A DNA stretch of 19,188 nt, from NCBI GenBank assembly GCA_038239195.1, contig JBBSEZ010000168.1, positions 1 to 19,188 on the forward strand. The letters run 5' to 3'. The stretch's first letter is position 1, and each line of letters begins with the position of its first letter. Shown piece after piece: positions 1-6,779 of the stretch. The position numbers and the translations under genes were made by a program. The notes beneath the pieces were generated by a model. It made no database searches. It was given only the letters and a program-made list of their open reading frames with translations, and had not been told where the DNA came from. This DNA comes from JBBSEZ01 sp038239195 (GTDB taxonomy: Bacteria; Planctomycetota; Planctomycetia; Gemmatales; Gemmataceae).

Positions 1-1277
1 CGGGCCACCTTCTCCACCCCCAGGCTGAGCGCCGCCCGCCGATTGTTGAGCTTGCGGTCGCGCGCCTTCTGCCGCACCTGATGGAAGGCCCGCAGCATCA
101 GCTCCTGGAGCTTGTCGTTGACCATCCCCTCGCTCCACATCAACTGCTGGATGTCCTGCACCCACTCGAAGTACGACACCGTCACCCCGCCCGCGTTGCA
201 CAGCACGTCGGGGATGACGAAGATCTCGCTCCGAGCCAGGATGGCGTCGGCCTCCGGCGTGGTCGGGCCGTTGGCGCCCTCGGCGAGGATGCGGCAGCGC
301 AACTTCGCCGCGTTGTCCTTGTTGATGACGCGCTCCAGCGCCGCCGGCACCAGCACGGTACACTGGGTCGTCAGCACGTCGGCGCCGTCCATCGGCTCCC
401 CGCCGGGGAACTCGCTCAGGGCCTTGCCGGTGGCGCAGTGGCGCGCCAGCGCAGGGACGTCGAGGCCGCGGGCGTTGCGGACCGCCCCGTAGCGGTCGCT
501 GACGGCGATGACGTGGACGCCGCGCTGATGGAGCTCCTGGCAGGTGACGGAGCCGACGTTGCCGAAGCCCTGCACGGCCGCAGTCGAGCCCTCGGGTTGG
601 AGGCCGAGCTCCTTCATCGCCTCGAGGATGCAGTAGGTGACGCCGCGCCCGGTGGCCTCGCGCCGGCCGATGCAACCGCCGAGCTCGACCGGCTTGCCGG
701 TGACGATCTCGGGGCTGGCGTAGCCGACCTTCATGCTGTAGGTGTCCATGATCCAGGCCATCGTCTGCTCGTCCGTCCCCATGTCGGGGGCCATCACGTC
801 CTTGCGCGGCCCGATGATCGACAGCACCTCCTCGGTGAAGCGCCGCGTCAGGCGCTCGCGCTCGCCGAAGCTGAGCAGGGTGGGGTCGCAGCCGATGCCG
901 CCCTTGGCCCCGCCGAAGGGCAGGTTCATGATGCCGCACTTCCACGACATCCACATGGCCAGGGCGGCCACCTCGCCCAGATCGACCGACGGGTGGTAGC
1001 GCAGCCCGCCCTTGGAGGGCCCGCTGGTCAGGCTGTGCTGCACGCGGTAGCCGATGAACATCTCGGTGCGGCCATCGTCCATGCGGACGGGCATGGTGAC
1101 GATCAGGGCGCGCTTGGGCCAGCGGAGGCGGTGGAGAACGCCCTTGTCGAGGTCGAGGACCTCGGCGACCGAATCGAGCTGCTGGCAGGCCATCTGAAAG
1201 GTGGGCGAGCTCTCGTAGATGGAGAAGGAGCTATTTGGCCGGCCGTTCTCGGACGGCATGGGAACGACGGTGGACAC
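1..1277 (-). CDS. Glu/Leu/Phe/Val dehydrogenase, probably glutamate dehydrogenase (C-terminal end cut by window edge)
   Basis: Reading the minus strand from 1277 to 1 gives an uninterrupted frame of about 425 residues. Family marks seen are SKGGLRYHP, the signature LPFGGAKGGIGCDP with the catalytic-type lysine near residue 125, and a Rossmann GFGNVG at about 237-242. Members reversibly oxidise an amino acid, usually glutamate to 2-oxoglutarate plus ammonia, with NAD(P) in the cytoplasm. The family is usually 410-450 residues, so only the last ten or so residues should be missing. I chose the GTG at 1277 because AGGAGG lies 4 bases upstream; an in-frame ATG at 1259 is the alternative. It diverges from the SDR gene across 139 bases. 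Glutamate as substrate is inferred from the motifs and is not proven against leucine or phenylalanine. Confidence 0.92.
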   Translation of the reverse strand, partial: MSTVVPMPSENGRPNSSFSIYESSPTFQMACQQLDSVAEVLDLDKGVLHRLRWPKRALIVTMPVRMDDGRTEMFIGYRVQHSLTSGPSKGGLRYHPSVDLGEVAALAMWMSWKCGIMNLPFGGAKGGIGCDPTLLSFGERERLTRRFTEEVLSIIGPRKDVMAPDMGTDEQTMAWIMDTYSMKVGYASPEIVTGKPVELGGCIGRREATGRGVTYCILEAMKELGLQPEGSTAAVQGFGNVGSVTCQELHQRGVHVIAVSDRYGAVRNARGLDVPALARHCATGKALSEFPGGEPMDGADVLTTQCTVLVPAALERVINKDNAAKLRCRILAEGANGPTTPEADAILARSEIFVIPDVLCNAGGVTVSYFEWVQDIQQLMWSEGMVNDKLQELMLRAFHQVRQKARDRKLNNRRAALSLGVEKVA

Positions 1278-1416
1278 GGTGCCTCCTATGGCAAGGGGGA
1301 GAGGGCCGGAAGGCCAGGCTGCACGTGGGAGAGAATGGGCGGCCCGCCTATACCTATCCTACCCGGCTCGGGACGGCGGGGAAACCGAAGCTCGCGCAGG
1401 GGAGGCAGAGACTTCC
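1278..1416. promoter_or_regulatory. Divergent intergenic region, presumed two-way promoter
   Basis: These 139 bases separate divergent starts, so both promoters should lie here. The AT-richest patch is CTATACCTATCCTAC at 1348-1362, which could supply a -10-like element on either strand. I found no convincing -35 at 16-18 bases for either direction, so no exact promoter is called. A ribosome-binding AGGAGG for the minus-strand gene is at its left edge, and GGGGAGG for the plus-strand gene is at 1399-1405. Confidence 0.35.
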
Positions 1417-2241
1417 ATGACCGCCAAACTGCTCCTTGGCTGCGGCTACCTGGGCCGGCGCATCGCCGCGCGCTGGCGGGCCGCCGGGCACCACGTCTTC
1501 GCCACCACGCGCGGCCGAGCCGAGGAACTGCGAGCGCTTGGCGTCGAGCCAGTGCTGTGCGACGTGATGGATCGGCCCTCGCTGCGTGCCCTGCCAGTCG
1601 TCGAGGAGGTGGCGTATGCGGTCGGCTTCGACCGCGGTGCCGGCCGATCGCTGCGCGAGGCCTACGTGGAAGGGCTGCGGAACGTGCTGGAGGTGGTGAC
1701 CGGCTGGCTGGCCCCGCGCTTCGTCTACGTCGGCAGCACGGGCGTCTACGGGCAGACGAGCGGCGAGGAGGTAGACGAGAGCGCGGCTACGGAGCCGGAG
1801 GAGGAAGCCGGGCGCGTGGCCCTCGACGCGGAGCGCCTGTTGCGCGAGCGCTTGCCGGGCGCCCTCGTTCTGCGCTTCGCGGGGATTTACGGCCCAGGCC
1901 GCCTGATCCGGGCGCAGGCGTTGCGGGCCGGCGAGCCCATCGCGGGGGACGAGGAGAAGTGGCTGAACCTCATCCACGTCGAGGATGGGGCCGAGGCGGT
2001 GCTGGCCGCGCTGGAGCGGGGACGGGAGGGGGCGACCTACAACGTGAGCGACGGCCGGCCGGTGAGGCGGCGCGACTTCTACGGGAAGCTGGCCGAACTG
2101 CTGGGGGCCGCGCCGCCGCGGTTCATGGCGGCGGAGGGCGACCGCGCGAATCGGCGCGTCGTCAATCGGCGGATGCGGGAGGAGTTGGGGGTACGGCTGC
2201 GCTACCCGAATTACGAGGAGGGGCTGGCGGCGTCGAGGTGA
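1417..2241 (+). CDS. NAD-dependent epimerase/dehydratase-type (SDR) protein, YeeZ-like
   Basis: A 274-residue Rossmann protein. The start at ATG 1417 puts the dinucleotide-binding motif GCGYLG at residues 8-13, as expected for the family; GGGGAGG lies about 11 bases upstream. Other marks are FVYVGSTGVYG ending near residue 112, RFAGIYGPG in the second half, and NLIHVEDGAEAVLAAL, typical of extended or atypical SDR proteins. The catalytic YxxxK helix is not recognisable: the usual position reads GRVALDAERLL, as I recall for the E. coli YeeZ group. It may therefore bind NAD(P) without being a classical epimerase. Substrate is unknown. An in-frame extension upstream to 1219 would overlap the divergent gene and is rejected. 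Confidence 0.86.
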   Translation: MTAKLLLGCGYLGRRIAARWRAAGHHVFATTRGRAEELRALGVEPVLCDVMDRPSLRALPVVEEVAYAVGFDRGAGRSLREAYVEGLRNVLEVVTGWLAPRFVYVGSTGVYGQTSGEEVDESAATEPEEEAGRVALDAERLLRERLPGALVLRFAGIYGPGRLIRAQALRAGEPIAGDEEKWLNLIHVEDGAEAVLAALERGREGATYNVSDGRPVRRRDFYGKLAELLGAAPPRFMAAEGDRANRRVVNRRMREELGVRLRYPNYEEGLAASR

Positions 2242-2306
2242 GGATTGGGGAGGAAAGAGGCGAGCGATTCCGATAGCATGAAGCGAGATTATTCTGGAGG
2301 AGCGCC

Positions 2307-2636
2307 ATGAGCATCTCGACGAATGTGCCGGTCACTATCACGCCTGAAGCATCCGCTCGGGTGGACGAACTGGGGCTGCGGGCCGAACTGGAGCAGATGC
2401 TGGAGCACGCGCGCCAGACCGTGCCCGACCTGACGCGGATCGAGCTCACCTACCTCGAGCCCTACGACACGGGGATCGACCCCGGCATTGGCATTGAGGC
2501 CTACATCAACCGTCCTTTCATCCCGGAGGACAGAATCAGCGAGACGTTCGCGCGCTGGGAGATCGGCATTTTCCCCCCCGAAGTCCTCCAGTATTTCACC
2601 TTCCTCTTGCGATTCGAGACGAACCATGCAGGGTAG
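2307..2636 (+). CDS. Hypothetical protein, first gene of an overlapping pair
   Basis: A 109-residue soluble, acidic-looking protein with no signal peptide or membrane segment; I do not recognise its family. The start ATG has a good GGAGG about 6 bases upstream. The N-terminal half (residues 10-35) looks helical and the middle carries alternating hydrophobic and charged residues ending in FPPEVLQYFTFLLRF. Its 3' end overlaps the next gene by 11 bases, so the two are probably translated together. The overlap and the HEPN-like nature of the partner suggest a toxin-antitoxin-like or regulatory pair, but nothing in this protein shows an antitoxin fold. It does not resemble the MNT nucleotidyltransferases that usually accompany HEPN toxins. 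Confidence 0.72.
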   Translation: MSISTNVPVTITPEASARVDELGLRAELEQMLEHARQTVPDLTRIELTYLEPYDTGIDPGIGIEAYINRPFIPEDRISETFARWEIGIFPPEVLQYFTFLLRFETNHAG

Positions 2637-3039
2637 GGCGTACCTGGACCTGGCCCGCGAGGTCGTGCTCGGGGGCACGGAAGCGCACTGGCGTGCCACC
2701 GTGATCCACTCCTACTACGCCCTCCTCCTGGAGTGTCGGGACGCCCTCTCGCGCTGGGGGTGGTCGGTGCCACCTCATCAGAACGTCCATTCCGAGGTTC
2801 GGCTCTGCCTCATCTTCGCCACCGATGCCGATCTGAAAACCATCGGAAGGGCCCTGGACTTTCTCGTCCAGGATCGCAACCGAGCTAGCTACAACACCCA
2901 GGCGCGTCGTGTGCTCATCGATCAGTCCCTGGCGCAAGCCAGGCTCCGTGAAGCAACGAACGCCCTCGCCCTCCTCGACCAGATCGACGGCAACTCCACC
3001 CGCCGCGCCGCCGCCATCGCCGCCCTGCCGCCGCCCTGA
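2626..3039 (+). CDS. HEPN-like protein, second gene of an overlapping pair
   Basis: The frame opens further upstream, but ATG 2626 fits best: 137 residues, starting inside the end of the preceding gene (11-base overlap, so translational coupling is likely). The pattern is that of HEPN helical bundles: an N-terminal helix (MQGRAYLDLAREVV), then RATVIHSYYALLLECRDAL at residues 23-41, a histidine-containing central helix, and DRNRASY at 83-89 near the place where HEPN proteins carry RNxADY. The RNase-type Rx4-6H motif is not in its usual late position; R23 and H28 are spaced correctly but lie in the early helix. It may be a non-catalytic HEPN protein or a divergent toxin. Family assignment is moderate; function is unknown. 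Confidence 0.72.
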   Translation: MQGRAYLDLAREVVLGGTEAHWRATVIHSYYALLLECRDALSRWGWSVPPHQNVHSEVRLCLIFATDADLKTIGRALDFLVQDRNRASYNTQARRVLIDQSLAQARLREATNALALLDQIDGNSTRRAAAIAALPPP

Positions 3040-3120
3040 GCCTCGCGCCCGCTTGAATCCCCACCTTCCTCGCCTATCATGAACGGGGATGGATTGTTCG
3101 CTCGCGAGGGCCTGCACGTC

Positions 3121-3915
3121 ATGATGCCCCGGAAGTATCTCTTCCCCCGCGTCATCGAGATGAACTACCAGGCCGGCCGACGGCTCGGGGTCAACGTTTA
3201 CCTCATCGACGGCGGAACCGAGTTCCTCCTCATCGACGTCGGCTACCTCGACACGGTCAACGAGGTCATCGACCTCGTCCGCGAGATGGACTTCAACCTG
3301 TCCACCTGCAAGATGATCATCGCCACCCACGCCGACGCAGACCACATCCAGGGCGCCGCCCGCGCCAAGGAGCTGCTCAAGACCAAGGTCGCCGCCCACC
3401 CCCTCAGCGTCCCGCCCATCGAGAGCGGCGATCAGATCCTCACCTACGCCTCGATCAAGGCGCAGGACTTCGAGATCCCCATGCCGCCCTGCAAGATCGA
3501 CGTCATGCTCAACGAGGGCGACGTGGTGACCGTCGGCGACCTCAAGATGAAGGTCTGGCACACCCCCGGCCACACGTCCGGGCACCTGAGCTTCAAGCTG
3601 GGCAATCTGCTCTTCTCCGGCGACAACATCTACAAGGACAGCTGCGTCGGCGTGATCGACGCCCACCACGGCTCCGACATTCCCGCCTTCATCGAGTCGC
3701 TGACGCGCATCACGAAGGACGACAGCGAGTTCTTGCTGCCCAGCCACGGGCCGGTCTTCCGGCGCGACAACCGCATCGTGCAAAAGGCCATCGACCGCCT
3801 GACGCAGTACCAGTACATGTCCGACTTCGGCACCTGCGCCATCGGCTGGCCCCTGCTCGACGAGTGGGAGCGCGACGTCCGCGAGGGCCGCATGCCCGAT
3901 TTCTCGCGCCCCTGA
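3121..3915 (+). CDS. MBL-fold metallohydrolase
   Basis: A metallo-beta-lactamase-fold hydrolase of 264 residues. Metal-site motifs with M1 at 3121 are THADADH (H70, D72, D74, H75), HTPGHTSGH (H147, H151), FSGDN (D168) and PSHG (H209). The classical first motif is HxHxDH; here the second histidine is aspartate, giving HxDxDH. The fold hydrolyses esters, thioesters or phosphodiesters in different families, and I cannot assign a substrate. No signal peptide is seen, so it should be cytoplasmic. The start is uncertain: ATG 3079 is in frame but lacks a ribosome site, while ATG 3121 has GAGG about 11 bases upstream and begins at the natural MMPRKYLFPRV end. The stop codon lies inside a GC hairpin shared with the next leader. 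Confidence 0.92.
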   Translation: MMPRKYLFPRVIEMNYQAGRRLGVNVYLIDGGTEFLLIDVGYLDTVNEVIDLVREMDFNLSTCKMIIATHADADHIQGAARAKELLKTKVAAHPLSVPPIESGDQILTYASIKAQDFEIPMPPCKIDVMLNEGDVVTVGDLKMKVWHTPGHTSGHLSFKLGNLLFSGDNIYKDSCVGVIDAHHGSDIPAFIESLTRITKDDSEFLLPSHGPVFRRDNRIVQKAIDRLTQYQYMSDFGTCAIGWPLLDEWERDVREGRMPDFSRP

Positions 3916-3938
3916 AAGGGGGCGAGCGGGGGCCCCGC
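3908..3938 (+). repeat. GC-rich hairpin/dyad of the PLxPLKGGE-coding type
   Basis: CCCCT-GAA-AGGGG (3909-3921) forms a short hairpin over the stop codon of the MBL gene. A perfect dyad GCGGGGGCCCCGC (3926-3938) abuts the next ATG. Read upstream in the phosphatase frame it would encode APLKGGERGP, a peptide I recognise as a product of dispersed intergenic repeats in bacterial genomes. That it is dispersed in this genome is inference. Confidence 0.4.
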
Positions 3939-4289
3939 ATGAAGGTGCTGTTCGTCTGTAGCCGCAACAAGATTCGCAGCCTCACCGCCGAGCGCCTCTT
4001 GCAGGACGTTCCGGGCTTCCAGGCGCGCTCCGCCGGCACGGCGACGGGCGCCCGCATTCGCGTCACCGAGGGCCACGTGGGCTGGGCCGACGCGATCCTC
4101 GTCATGGAAGATCGGCACCGCGACCACCTCCGCCGGCGCTTCGGCCGGGCCCTCGCCGGCAAGGCGCTCGCTTGCCTCCGCGTGCCGGACGACTACGAGC
4201 TCATGGGGGCGGACCTGATCGAGTTGTTGTGGGCACGGATGGGGCAGCACCTCGCCCTCCCGGCGAGGGGGGAGAAGGGCCCCGAATGA
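3939..4289 (+). CDS. Low-molecular-weight protein tyrosine phosphatase-like protein
   Basis: A 116-residue protein starting MKVLFVCSRNKIRSLTAE. The C-x5-R phosphate loop of LMW-PTP proteins is C7 to R13, followed by S14. A later VPDDYELM (D84, D85) sits about where the family's catalytic DP aspartate lies. LMW-PTPs are usually about 150 residues, so this belongs to the short variants, and whether it dephosphorylates tyrosine is unproven. I chose ATG 3939 because the longer frame upstream is derived from the hairpin repeat; its ribosome site is weak (AAGGGGG, about 16 bases away). The tail ALPARGEKGPE looks like translated repeat sequence, so the ancestral protein may have ended earlier. It is only 23 bases from the MBL gene and may be co-transcribed with it. 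Confidence 0.82.
   Translation: MKVLFVCSRNKIRSLTAERLLQDVPGFQARSAGTATGARIRVTEGHVGWADAILVMEDRHRDHLRRRFGRALAGKALACLRVPDDYELMGADLIELLWARMGQHLALPARGEKGPE
4251..4282 (+). repeat. GC-rich hairpin repeat inside the 3' end of the phosphatase gene
   Basis: CTCGCC (4251-4256), loop CTCCC, GGCGAG (4262-4267), then a G-rich run GGGGAGAAGGGCCC. It is the same kind of element as the hairpin before the gene and supplies the last codons of the protein. It has no T tract, so it is not a standard terminator. Confidence 0.4.
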
Positions 4290-4290
4290 T

Positions 4291-4319
4291 TTGCCGCGCC
4301 CCGGCACGGGCGGTATTGT
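4291..4319 (+). promoter_or_regulatory. Candidate sigma-70-type promoter for the defence island
   Basis: TTGCCG at 4291-4296 and TATTGT at 4314-4319 are separated by exactly 17 bases and lie directly after the phosphatase stop codon. Each matches the consensus at 4 of 6 positions, good for such a GC-rich stretch. A start point near 4326 would give a leader of about 34 bases before ATG 4360. The assignment is by inspection only. Confidence 0.4.
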
Positions 4320-4359
4320 GTACGGTGCCCTCTCCGCGCTTCTCCCGGGACCGAAGCCC

Positions 4360-6351
4360 ATGACCGAGCCTGCCAGGCTGCCCGCGTTCTTCGATCGCGT
4401 CGGCGCCGTCAACCCCTTCCTCGACAACCGCATCAACGGCCCTTCGCCCGCCGACGTCGATGCGCCCGGCGTTCACCACGCCGCCTTCGCGCGCCTGACC
4501 GAACTTGCCGTCGAGGCACACGCCGCCGGGCGCGCCGTCGGCGCCGTGCTCTGGGGCGAGGCCGGCATCGGCAAGAGCCACGTCCTCTCGCGCCTGGGCC
4601 GCTGGGCCGAACCGGACAACGCCTGCTTCGTCTACCTGCACAACCTCCAGGCCGCGCCCCAGCAACTCCCGCGCTCGCTGCTCAACGCCGTCGTCAGCCT
4701 CCTCACGCTCGGCCGGCGCGACCGGTTTCACGCCGCCCCGCTCTTCAAACTGGTCCACGCTGCTCTTCTCGAAGCCACCCAGCGCGCGGAGGGCACGTAC
4801 GCCTGGTCGGAGATCGAAAGCGCCTACCACGCCCTCGTCGATCGCTGGGCGCAACAGGCCGGCGCCGCCACTCTCGACCGTACCGTCTACGACGTGCTGT
4901 TCGCCTTCTACCGCTCCGCGCAGCGCAGCGCGAAGGGCAAGGAGGACGGCGGCGCCGCGGCGCTGGCGGTGCGCGGGCTATCGGGGGGGGGGCTTGCCGC
5001 CGAGGAGGCGCGCTTGCTCGGCCTGCCGCCGGCGCGCCACCGCGAGGACGCCGTCGCCCTGGAGGACGCCCAGCAGATCAAGCAGGTACTCGTCGCCCTG
5101 ACGCGCCTGGCCGATTGTCAGGGTCGGCCCTTCGTGCTCGCCTTCGATCAGGTCGATAACCTCGACGCCGAGCAGTTCGGCGCCCTGGCGCGCTTCCTCG
5201 AAGCGCTTCTGGACAGCGCGGCCAACTTGCTCGTCGTCACGACAGGCATCCAGGCGACCCTGATGCACTGGCGCGAAGAGGGCGTCGTGCAAAAGTCCGC
5301 GTGGGACCGGCTCGCCCAGTTCGAGCTCCTCTTGCAGCGCCTCAACAGCGCCCAGGCCGAGCAGCTCGTGCGCGGCCGACTCGACGACTTCCTCGCCCCC
5401 TTCGGGGCCGTCGAGGAGGTGGCGCCTCTGCGCCAGGCCGACGACCTGTTTCCGCTGGGCCGGGCCTGGCACGAGCGCTTCCTGCGCGACAAGATCGACG
5501 TGCGCTCGCGCGACGTGCTCAACTGGGCGCGCGAGGGCTGGCGGCAGGAACAGCTCCAGCTTCGCGAGAAGGGCGGGCCCGCCTGGCTGGAAGGTTGGGC
5601 CGAGCGCCGGAGCAGGCCGGGCACGGAGATCGGCGGCGAAGAGGACCAGGTCGTCATCGACCGCGCCGTGGAAGAGGCCCTGGCGCGAAAGCGCGTCGAG
5701 CTGGAAGCGCCCGGCGCGCTCCCGGTCGATGCCGACCGGCTCGCCGGCGTGCTGTATCGCTTGCTGCGCCAGTGCGACCAGGCGGGCCATCTCTACGGCG
5801 TCCTCGACGTCGAGCGGCTATCCGCGCCCGATAACGCCCCTCCTCCCCCCTACAACCTCTCCGTCACTTTGCAGGTCGCCGGCGAGGGCCCGGGGCCGGG
5901 AGTGGAACAGCACCTGGGGGCGCTGGTGCTGACTCAGGAGAGCCGAATCTCGGTCACCAACTACCTGCGCCGCGCCTGCGAGGCCGCGCAGCCCCCGGAT
6001 CGGTTCGTGCTGGTCACGGACGAGCGCGTCGGGCTCCGGCTGGGAGAGAAGGGGCGCGAGTATCTCGAGGAGCTTCGGCACGGCAAGGCGGGCCGCTTCC
6101 AGCGCGTCGAGTTAAAGGTGGCGGAGATGATCGAGCTGGAATGTCTGCAAGAGGTGGGGAAGGCCGGCGACGTGTTCGTGGAGCTTCCCCCCGGGCAGAC
6201 GAGGGCGCTGCGGCCGGGCGAGGCGATCGCGTCGCACCACCGCCGGGGCCGCTATCTCGCCAGCCGCGCCCTGCGCGAATTGCTGGGCGTCGGGGCCGCC
6301 CAGAAGCCCGTCGCCGAGCCGGAAGCCGTGGCGCCGGGAGGGGAGGTGTAG
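4360..6351 (+). CDS. P-loop (AAA/STAND-like) ATPase, first gene of the island
   Basis: A 663-residue protein with one N-terminal ATPase module. Walker A is GEAGIGKS at residues 66-73 and Walker B is FVLAFDQVDNL with D263, followed by a sensor-like LLVVTTGIQATL. The shape recalls ORC/STAND-type ATPases found in bacterial conflict systems. Roughly residues 340-663 match no domain I recognise; near the C-terminus DRFVLVTDERVGLRLGEKG followed by REYLEEL may form a separate small domain. I take ATG 4360 (MTEPARLPAFFDRVG) rather than the TTG at 4291, which overlaps the candidate promoter. The next gene starts 2 bases after the stop, so they are co-translated. A run of ten G at 4983-4992 (Gly209-211) is slippage-prone. 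Likely role: ATP-driven sensor or remodeller in defence; substrate unknown. Confidence 0.88.
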   Translation: MTEPARLPAFFDRVGAVNPFLDNRINGPSPADVDAPGVHHAAFARLTELAVEAHAAGRAVGAVLWGEAGIGKSHVLSRLGRWAEPDNACFVYLHNLQAAPQQLPRSLLNAVVSLLTLGRRDRFHAAPLFKLVHAALLEATQRAEGTYAWSEIESAYHALVDRWAQQAGAATLDRTVYDVLFAFYRSAQRSAKGKEDGGAAALAVRGLSGGGLAAEEARLLGLPPARHREDAVALEDAQQIKQVLVALTRLADCQGRPFVLAFDQVDNLDAEQFGALARFLEALLDSAANLLVVTTGIQATLMHWREEGVVQKSAWDRLAQFELLLQRLNSAQAEQLVRGRLDDFLAPFGAVEEVAPLRQADDLFPLGRAWHERFLRDKIDVRSRDVLNWAREGWRQEQLQLREKGGPAWLEGWAERRSRPGTEIGGEEDQVVIDRAVEEALARKRVELEAPGALPVDADRLAGVLYRLLRQCDQAGHLYGVLDVERLSAPDNAPPPPYNLSVTLQVAGEGPGPGVEQHLGALVLTQESRISVTNYLRRACEAAQPPDRFVLVTDERVGLRLGEKGREYLEELRHGKAGRFQRVELKVAEMIELECLQEVGKAGDVFVELPPGQTRALRPGEAIASHHRRGRYLASRALRELLGVGAAQKPVAEPEAVAPGGEV

Positions 6352-6353
6352 CC

Positions 6354-6599
6354 GTGTGGCGAACGTTGCTGGGCGCCGGGCTAGGGCTGATCGCCGGCGT
6401 GGGGCTGGCGGCGGGGCTGCTGCGCGCGGCGCTGGCGGTGGTGCGCTGGATGACCGATCCCAAGGTGTTCCAGATGGAGCACTGGGTGATCTACCTGGGC
6501 GTGCTGCTGGGGGCCGGCTTCGGCGCGCTGTGCGGGGCCCTCGCGGGGCTGGCCGGCGCGCTGGCGCGGGCGCAGCGCGAAGGATCGCGGAGGGAATGA
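6354..6599 (+). CDS. Small two-helix membrane protein
   Basis: GTG 6354 is preceded by GGGAGGTG overlapping the end of the ATPase gene, with only 2 bases between stop and start, which argues for a real, coupled gene. The 81-residue product has two hydrophobic segments rich in Gly, Ala and Leu (about residues 5-30 and 44-71), joined by a short polar loop TDPKVFQMEH, and a basic C-terminal tail ARAQREGSRRE. The GxxxG-type glycine spacing could support helix packing or oligomerisation. I recognise no family. Linked to an ATPase in a defence island, it could be a membrane anchor or an effector, but that is inference from position alone. Confidence 0.7.
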   Translation: MWRTLLGAGLGLIAGVGLAAGLLRAALAVVRWMTDPKVFQMEHWVIYLGVLLGAGFGALCGALAGLAGALARAQREGSRRE

Positions 6600-6621
6600 C
6601 GCGCAGGCGCGAGAGGCGAGC

Positions 6622-6648
6622 CGGGGCGTTCGCTGCGTCCCCGTTTTT
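6622..6648 (+). terminator. Intrinsic-terminator-like hairpin with T5 tract
   Basis: CGGGGCG (6622-6628) can pair with CGTCCCCG (6636-6643) with one bulged T and a 7-base loop, followed at once by TTTTT (6644-6648) and more T-rich sequence. It lies 22 bases after the small membrane protein gene, the right place to end a transcript of the first two island genes. Confidence 0.5.
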
Positions 6649-6691
6649 CGATTTTCCCGTCTTTTCTGTCATGCTCCTCGCGCGAGATGCG

Positions 6692-6736
6692 TTATCCTGG
6701 CGAGGCCCCGAACCTCGCTAGCCTTGCGCTGCGAGG
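6692..6736 (+). promoter_or_regulatory. Leader of the sigma-like gene with two mutually exclusive hairpins
   Basis: A possible -10 (TTATCC, 6692-6697) has no good -35. Just downstream, GCGAGG (6700-6705) pairs perfectly with CCTCGC (6713-6718). The same CCTCGC can instead pair with a second GCGAGG (6731-6736). Such competing stems are a known form of attenuation or operator, but no activity is shown. AAGGAG at 6758-6763 is about 16 bases from the ATG. Confidence 0.3.
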
Positions 6737-6779
6737 CGATCTCCGCAGACGTTGCCGAAGGAGCCTGCCGAGCGCGAAC

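Noticed and set aside
81..2276. 731-codon plus-strand frame opposite the dehydrogenase
   Set aside because: The minus strand carries unmistakable dehydrogenase motifs; this frame has none and runs through the divergent intergenic region.
6687..6779. N-terminal extension of the sigma-like protein from 6687
   Set aside because: The extension covers the alternative-hairpin leader, is Arg-rich and lacks a ribosome site; ATG 6780 places the sigma region 2 helices at a normal distance from the start.
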